From: a virus
IMG/VR virus record: IMGVR_UViG_3300031875_000004
Location: 1-26,837 of that record
DNA: 26,837 nt
Reading direction: 5' to 3' (one strand)
The notes beneath the pieces are model-generated. The model saw nothing but the letters and a program-made list of their open reading frames with translations. It was not told the DNA's origin and searched no databases. Positions 23,146 through 26,837 of this stretch are shown one piece after another. Every line of letters begins with the position of its first letter. Positions within the stretch are counted from its first letter, which is position 1. The position numbers and the translations under genes are program-made.

Positions 23146-23303
23146 TCCAAACACCAGTCCAAACACCTTTTTTTTGTGTGGTCCAAACACCACTCCAAAC
23201 AATACCAAAACAGTCCAAACAGGGTGGCAGAAGACGCTTGCCAGCTGAGTTTTTCGAAAGTCCAAACACTCCAAACAGTTTATACTCTATACTCCATCCA
23301 AAC
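23146..23303. repeat. TCCAAAC iterons, candidate replication origin
   Basis: The heptamer TCCAAAC occurs at 23146, 23158, 23182, 23194, 23214, 23261, 23270 and 23297, often as gtCCAAACacc. Several copies are 12 or 24 bp apart, close to helical phasing. An inverted copy lies at 23339, with TCTAAAC variants nearby. The array is noncoding, lies beside the replicative ATPase and an SSB gene, and is next to an AT-rich hairpin, as expected for an iteron origin. Confidence 0.7.
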
Positions 23304-23359
23304 TCTAAACATATATATTCTTTATATATATGTTTAGAGTTTGGAGTATAGAGTATAAA
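23279..23359. repeat. Long AT-rich inverted repeat
   Basis: Arms of 36 bp (23279-23318, with a 4-nt insertion at 23297-23300, and 23324-23359) are otherwise perfectly complementary around a 5-nt loop TCTTT. Each arm contains tandem TATACTC heptamers and an alternating AT tract. The 4-nt insertion creates one more TCCAAAC iteron. No T-run typical of a terminator follows on the minus strand. It could be a DNA-unwinding element or cruciform at an origin, and it separates the ATPase gene from the SSB gene. Confidence 0.8.
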
Positions 23360-23372
23360 TAAGTGTTTAGAC

Positions 23373-24608
23373 TTAGAAGGGAACCTTATCATGTTCGTAA
23401 TCATGTCGGACGGCCTTCCACTTGCCGTAGCCCGTTTGCGTTACTTTTCCAGAGGCTCTGAGTCGGGAAAGTAAGGAGTAAACCACGGTGGGTTTGATAT
23501 CCAGCTCTTTTGCGAGTTCTCGTGGCGTCATGGGTTTCTCTGCGAGCGCCGCTACGATTGCTTTTGTTGTTGTTTCTTTCTCACCCATTGCCTCAAGTGG
23601 TTCGGCGCCGGTTGGAGATATTTCTACAGCATTGTTGCGAAAGGACATGCGTAGCCCAATGGGCTTGAGGTTGCCAACGTTGCTCTTTCTGCAGAACAAC
23701 CCCATTACATATTCGTACTTATCAGCGTCGTAATCTGAACGGAGCTCCCAGGCCAATCGGGGAAAGTTTTCGAAATGCACCGACCCAACAGGGGACCTCC
23801 TTCCTTCCGTTGCTTTGTCCGCTTTCGAGACATGCGAGATAATGAGCGTTGTAATTCCACAAGCGTTAACCCTGCGGATTGCAGAGAAGAACTTCGTGAC
23901 TACAGATGAGTCGTTCATATCTCCTCCCACCGCGCATGCTGCCGAATCGATGATGAGCATTCGGTACCCCTTTTCCGTTGTGGTTTCAAGCAAAGAGTCG
24001 ATTGCGTCTGATAAAGGTATGTGCATGCGTAGATACGACGGATATTTCGTCACTTCGTAGATGTCAGAGAGTCCACGTGCGATCATTCCGAGCCTTCTTT
24101 CTGCTTCGGCTTTATCAACTTCCCAGTCAAGGTAGAGCACCTTCGCCTGTTCTGTGTTTCCGAAAAAGTCGATGGAGTTCTGCACGCAGAGCGCTATGAA
24201 CAGCGAGAGAAAGCTTTTCCCGGATCCACCAGGTGCGAAAAGGATGGTTGGAGCGTCTTTGAGTATCAAGTGTTCTACCAGCCACTCTGGGGAGACATTT
24301 TCGGCTGGTTGTAGTTGCGCCGGCTCGGGAGGGGTGATGAAGTCTGTCATGATTTCGGCTACCAGATTTGGAAATAGTGTTGACCAGGGTTCTTCGTCCT
24401 GTTTCTCGAGTATTCTACCCACTTCGCTTACGCTACGAGTCGCCATCAGGTTCAGGTTTGTAATGAGGAGGTTGCGTCTTTGGGGAAGTGTCCTGTACAC
24501 ATGCACAATTGCGTACACCGCCGTTTTCTCTTGGTATAGGTTTTTGAACTTCAGAATGATATCTCTGTGCCGGACAAGATATCCGCTGGGGATTCGCTCG
24601 ATTTCCAC
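23373..24608 (-). CDS. RepA-like AAA ATPase / replicative helicase
   Basis: The 411-residue protein has a RecA-like core of the RepA/AAA_25 type: Walker A APGGSGKS (125-132), the LYLDWEV strand (158-164), Walker B MLIIDSAA (217-224) and the sensor-like LIISHVSK (255-262). The C-terminus (345-400) is a winged helix: KPMTPRELAKELDIKPTVVY, then LSRLRASGKVTQTGYGKW. This can place the helicase on origin DNA, and iterons lie immediately downstream. The N-terminal 100 residues are unassigned. The GTG start has GGAGGT 12 nt upstream, and the gene overlaps the previous one by 58 nt. No primase domain is seen. Confidence 0.88.
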   Translation of the reverse strand: MEIERIPSGYLVRHRDIILKFKNLYQEKTAVYAIVHVYRTLPQRRNLLITNLNLMATRSVSEVGRILEKQDEEPWSTLFPNLVAEIMTDFITPPEPAQLQPAENVSPEWLVEHLILKDAPTILFAPGGSGKSFLSLFIALCVQNSIDFFGNTEQAKVLYLDWEVDKAEAERRLGMIARGLSDIYEVTKYPSYLRMHIPLSDAIDSLLETTTEKGYRMLIIDSAACAVGGDMNDSSVVTKFFSAIRRVNACGITTLIISHVSKADKATEGRRSPVGSVHFENFPRLAWELRSDYDADKYEYVMGLFCRKSNVGNLKPIGLRMSFRNNAVEISPTGAEPLEAMGEKETTTKAIVAALAEKPMTPRELAKELDIKPTVVYSLLSRLRASGKVTQTGYGKWKAVRHDYEHDKVPF

Positions 24609-24919
24609 GAGATTGCTGTTACCTCCTTCTTTTTGCTCTCCTTCTTTTTGCTTGGATGTGCAGGACCAGTAGGACCAGGTTTCTCCTGCATTCTTTTGGA
24701 AATGAGATACAGCAAGCGGTTTGTCTGCTTCTGTAGTGAAATAATTGTGTCCTGCGTTTCGCGCTCTCGTGTAATGCGCTCTTTGATTGCGTCTGGGTCT
24801 GGTCTATATCTCAGCCTTTCTTCTCTACGCACGTTCACAATTTTTTCCTCTGGGACTTCAAACCCCTGTTCTTCATAGAATTGCGCCCAGGTCTCCGATA
24901 CAGGAAAATCGATCTGCAC
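24551..24919 (-). CDS. Hypothetical coiled-coil protein between bet and helicase
   Basis: The GTG start has AAGGAGGTG 8 nt upstream. The 122-residue product begins with WAQFYEEQGFEVPEEKIVNV, followed by a charged helical region (about 45-78, ERETQDTIISLQKQTNRLLY) that should form a short coiled coil. It ends in a Pro/Gly (GPTGPAHP) and Lys-rich tail that overlaps the helicase gene. No catalytic motif or family is recognised. Its place suggests a helicase loader or accessory factor, but only position supports this. Confidence 0.65.
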   Translation of the reverse strand: MQIDFPVSETWAQFYEEQGFEVPEEKIVNVRREERLRYRPDPDAIKERITRERETQDTIISLQKQTNRLLYLISKRMQEKPGPTGPAHPSKKKESKKKEVTAISWKSSESPADILSGTEISF

Positions 24920-24939
24920 TAAGGTTCACCTCCTTCTCT

Positions 24940-25773
24940 TCAAGACGGGGAGGTAGGATTCTTCCGCTCCTGAAGCTTATGCAACACTTCAGAGAGCTGT
25001 TCACGGGTGAACCCAGAAAAACTGGTTACACCGGCGATCTCGTGGGCCTCCTTGGTGGAGAAGCCCATGGCTTTCACCGAAGTCCAGAACCACGACCAAA
25101 CATCTTTTCCAGTTTCGTTCTTCGCCTTGGTCTCAGAGTTCTCTACCTTGGTCTCAGGGTTCTCCACCACGCCCCCCACATGGGGGCTCAGTTCCTCAGC
25201 ATTGATTCCCATTTCTTCTGCTGAGTAGAGTCCCTGGAAGTCTTCGGGGAATGCTTCTCGAAGAGCTTGCGAGAGAGCAACCTTGCGAATCATCGTCGCT
25301 TTCATAGTTGCCCACGCCCTCTGTGGCACCCCTTCCTTATTTTCCCTAGTGTACTCCTGCAGACTGACGGAAATCTTCAAGGGCTCCTGCCAGTCTTTGC
25401 GATATACCTTCGCCCACCCCCCGACCAGGTTCTCGCTATCTAATACCAGGGAACCTTCTCTTTCTACCAATGTTTCTCCGTCCTGCACGATTACTCCGGC
25501 CTGCCAACCCGCGCAGTTGGGGTTGGCAGCCGCCCTTCTTACAAAGACGTCTTTCCCGACTACGATGGTGGCGGGATACTTTTCGCTATATTTGATGAGA
25601 TATGCTTCCCTCAAAAATGGGTTTAGACGCTGGTATCGACATAGATTGATGAATAATACGATTTCTTCGTTGGTTACCTTGCTCCCATCCCCCGACACCA
25701 GGTATTTCTTGATGATTTCCGGAGAGAGTTGCACCTCTCCCCGGTCGGTTTCGTACTTCACAATTCCGTTCAT
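24940..25773 (-). CDS. bet: Single-strand annealing protein, Bet/RecT type
   Basis: The 277-residue protein matches the phage recombination protein Bet family: TNEEIVLFINLCRYQRLNPF (35-54), LIKYSEKYPATIVVGKDVFV, then WAKVYRKDWQEPLKISVSL and the conserved TMKATMIRKVALSQALREAF. The protein anneals complementary single strands during recombination and replication. The C-terminal part (about 195-277) is a linker with repeated ENPETK/ENSETK units and a small helical end. The ATG has GGAGGATAGCT upstream. No lambda-type exonuclease is in the window; the Hjc-like nuclease and SSBs are likely partners. Confidence 0.9.
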   Translation of the reverse strand: MNGIVKYETDRGEVQLSPEIIKKYLVSGDGSKVTNEEIVLFINLCRYQRLNPFLREAYLIKYSEKYPATIVVGKDVFVRRAAANPNCAGWQAGVIVQDGETLVEREGSLVLDSENLVGGWAKVYRKDWQEPLKISVSLQEYTRENKEGVPQRAWATMKATMIRKVALSQALREAFPEDFQGLYSAEEMGINAEELSPHVGGVVENPETKVENSETKAKNETGKDVWSWFWTSVKAMGFSTKEAHEIAGVTSFSGFTREQLSEVLHKLQERKNPTSPS

Positions 25774-25794
25774 AGCTATCCTCCTTTTTCCCTC

Positions 25795-25833
25795 TCACCC
25801 GGGGTGAGGCTCCCACCGGCCCACCCCGGGTGA
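25795..25833 (-). repeat. GC-rich inverted repeat in the bet leader
   Basis: Arms TCACCCGGGGTG (25795-25806) and CACCCCGGGTGA (25822-25833) are perfect 12-bp inverted repeats around a 15-nt spacer. Each arm is itself nearly palindromic. The minus strand has no T-run after it; GGAGG of bet follows about 10 nt later. It is either a repressor operator pair or an mRNA hairpin affecting bet translation. Confidence 0.65.
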
Positions 25834-25847
25834 AGGAGGGGAGTTTT

Positions 25848-26012
25848 CTACCGCCAGAAGAACGGGAACCGTCTTTTGCCCCGCTCCTCTTTTTCTTTTG
25901 CTTCTTGCACAAAGCGTTTTAGCATTTCTACAAATTCTTTTTGTGCTTTTTCACGAGCACGGCAATCAAGCATGCGTAAAATTTCTTTGTGTGATTTCTG
26001 CGAGACGCTCAT
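25848..26012 (-). CDS. Small basic helical protein
   Basis: The ATG at 26012 has GGGGGAATTCC directly upstream and is preferred to the upstream GTG-type frame extension. The 54-residue product is one long charged helix (KEILRMLDCRAREKAQKEFV, then EMLKRFVQEAKEKEE) ending in RRFPFFWR. It overlaps the end of the previous gene by 47 nt. Function unknown; early-region small proteins of this kind often bind host factors. Confidence 0.6.
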   Translation of the reverse strand: MSVSQKSHKEILRMLDCRAREKAQKEFVEMLKRFVQEAKEKEERGKRRFPFFWR

Positions 26013-26265
26013 GGAATTCCCCCTTTCGCGGGCTAAACGAGAGGAAAGCGCAGGCACACGAAGGTGTAATCTCTTCAGCATAATATTTTCGAACCTTGTT
26101 CCCAGCTGGGCCACTCTCCTCCTCCTCGAGGAGGTAAACCTTGTCGTCGCGAACCCCTATGCTCTCCACAATCCGTGGTTCCCCAGGGTATTGTGGGGGA
26201 TAATCACACGCAAAGAACGTCTCGAAACCAAAAAGGAACTCTTTTTCGCTTATGCGTCTTCTCAT
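25966..26265 (-). CDS. Hypothetical early protein
   Basis: The ATG at 26265 has GGGGGGAAG upstream. The 99-residue product has a beta-rich look (FLFGFETFFACDYPPQYPG, then IVESIGVRDDKVYLLEEEES, then KVRKYYAEEI) with a Cys pair CAC near the end. I recognise no family. It overlaps both neighbours slightly and is translated with them. Confidence 0.62.
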   Translation of the reverse strand: MRRRISEKEFLFGFETFFACDYPPQYPGEPRIVESIGVRDDKVYLLEEEESGPAGNKVRKYYAEEITPSCACAFLSFSPRKGEFHERLAEITQRNFTHA

Positions 26266-26438
26266 CTCTCTTCCCCCCTCTCTTCCTCCCTTCGCCGAAT
26301 TGTGTGGATATAGCATTCTCTCTTTTGTCTCCGCAAGCGCACGAGTCTATCCACCAGGGCGATGGCGTAGTAAAGCGCCATCACTGGTGGATAGACTACC
26401 GGAAACAAAACCACTTTCCACCACGGCCTTTTTCTCAT
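26262..26438 (-). CDS. Small membrane protein
   Basis: The ATG at 26438 has AGGAGG 8 nt upstream. The 58-residue product starts with MRKRPWWK and has one hydrophobic segment (about 9-28, VVLFPVVYPPVMALYYAIAL), then an Arg-rich tail (RRREEERGEER). This fits a single-pass inner-membrane protein with a positive N-terminus. The membrane segment is encoded by a long inverted repeat, which is odd for a coding sequence. Function unknown. Confidence 0.6.
   Translation of the reverse strand: MRKRPWWKVVLFPVVYPPVMALYYAIALVDRLVRLRRQKRECYIHTIRRREEERGEER
26344..26397. repeat. Long inverted repeat inside a small gene
   Basis: Outer arms AGTCTATCCACCAG (26344-26357) and CTGGTGGATAGACT (26384-26397) are perfect over 14 bp. 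Inner arms GATGGCG (26361-26367) and CGCCATC (26376-26382) add 7 bp around an 8-nt loop. It sits within the membrane-protein frame and could form a very stable RNA hairpin or cruciform. Confidence 0.8.
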
Positions 26439-26491
26439 ACTCCTCGCCTCCTTTGTGGCTACAGGCCACAATTGAGTTTCCCTGAGTTTTC

Positions 26492-26719
26492 TTAAACATC
26501 CCCTTGAGTCTCCCAGGCCTCCCAGAAGGCCTTCGTGAGCTCAGGATCTTCCCCGAGAAGCTGAAAGAAACGTATACGTGCTGCTTCCCGGCCTTTCCGC
26601 ACCTGCCTGGAGACGTCCTCGAGAACGGTGCTGGGAACATATCCCAGCACTGCTTTGTGCCTACGAAGGGTTTCGAAAAGATCCTCGGCGTCTTTCCGTG
26701 ATCTTAAAATTTCGGGCAC
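26492..26719 (-). CDS. Hypothetical protein, first gene after the terminator
   Basis: The GTG at 26719 follows a near-perfect AGGAGGTG by 4 nt. An overlapping ATG in another frame stops after five codons. The 75-residue product is helical and charged (SRKDAEDLFETLRRHKAVLG, then LEDVSRQVRKGREAARIRFF, then PELTKAFWEAWETQG). I recognise no family. It is the first gene of the leftward operon visible here. Confidence 0.68.
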   Translation of the reverse strand: MPEILRSRKDAEDLFETLRRHKAVLGYVPSTVLEDVSRQVRKGREAARIRFFQLLGEDPELTKAFWEAWETQGDV

Positions 26720-26746
26720 ATTACACCTCCTTTCTGAAAATAAAAA

Positions 26747-26780
26747 AGCGGTAGGGCAGGGTGTTCCCTGCCCTACCGCT
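26747..26780 (-). terminator. Rho-independent terminator
   Basis: Perfect 15-bp arms AGCGGTAGGGCAGGG and CCCTGCCCTACCGCT enclose a 4-nt loop, and on the minus strand the stem is followed by TTTTTT. It lies only about 28 nt before the next start codon, leaving almost no room for a promoter between. Confidence 0.92.
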
Positions 26781-26800
26781 TAGCTGCAATCGACGGAACA

Positions 26801-26815
26801 GGAGATTGAATCTCC
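26801..26815. repeat. 15-bp palindrome at the window edge
   Basis: GGAGATTGAATCTCC is a perfect palindrome about a central base, located upstream of the terminator. It may be an operator or the foot of an RNA element. No gene is recognised in 26781-26837; a tRNA T-arm was considered and does not pair properly. Confidence 0.45.
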
Positions 26816-26837
26816 CGCCCCATCCTTTTCCCAACTC

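Noticed and set aside
23146-23303. CRISPR or MITE for the TCCAAAC repeats
   Set aside because: Repeats are 7-9 bp with irregular short spacing; iterons explain them better.
23279-23359. Terminator after the helicase gene
   Set aside because: The stem is AT-rich, 36 bp long and not followed by a T-run on the minus strand; its symmetry and the iterons fit an origin better, although some termination cannot be excluded.
26781-26837. tRNA 3' end (TTCAATC loop)
   Set aside because: The flanking bases do not form a 5-bp T-stem and no acceptor end follows.

Overview
The window is a stretch of a tailed-phage genome (or a prophage) with siphovirus architecture. Every convincing gene is on the minus strand, so transcription runs from high to low coordinates. 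Neighbouring genes are tightly packed with ATGA-type overlaps. Strong AGGAGGTG-like ribosome binding sites and many GTG/TTG starts suggest a bacterial host with a Bacillota-like or thermophile-like translation signal. The host cannot be named from the sequence. The phage carries a homologue of the AcrIII-1 viral ring nuclease, which implies that its hosts use type III CRISPR with cyclic tetra-adenylate signalling. No integrase, repressor, lysis gene or DNA polymerase is visible here.

Early and replication part (26837 to about 18085, read leftwards). A strong intrinsic terminator at 26747-26780 stands immediately before a set of small unknown genes. One of these, a membrane protein gene, contains a long perfect inverted repeat. 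They are followed by a Bet/RecT single-strand annealing protein, a coiled-coil protein, and a RepA-like AAA ATPase with a C-terminal winged helix. Next comes a 250-bp AT-rich region with TCCAAAC iterons and a 36-bp-arm hairpin, the best candidate replication origin. After it lie an SSB-like protein, the AcrIII-1-like ring nuclease, a DNA polymerase III beta clamp, a small zinc protein, a dNTP pyrophosphohydrolase/deoxyribosyltransferase-like fusion, an Hjc-like PDDEXK nuclease and an orphan IS110-like Tnp-domain protein. A 36-37-bp tandem repeat array precedes a second SSB. The last gene of this part is a third OB-fold gene split by a -1 frameshift and a stop codon.

Switch region (18116 to 17321). 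A zinc-ribbon plus helix-turn-helix protein, probably a late transcription regulator, lies just before a possible promoter and the packaging genes.

Late part (17321 to 171). The order is that of an HK97-type head and a long non-contractile tail: small terminase, large terminase, portal, Mu gpF-like head morphogenesis protein, prohead protease, major capsid protein, four head-tail connector or completion proteins, major tail protein, tail assembly chaperone with a programmed -1 frameshift, a 1,134-residue tape measure protein, distal tail protein, a DUF2341/Gp37-like tail-tip fusion, a baseplate-like protein and a collar-type tail fibre rich in His-x-His motifs. Two small unknown genes follow, and the lysis genes presumably lie beyond position 1.
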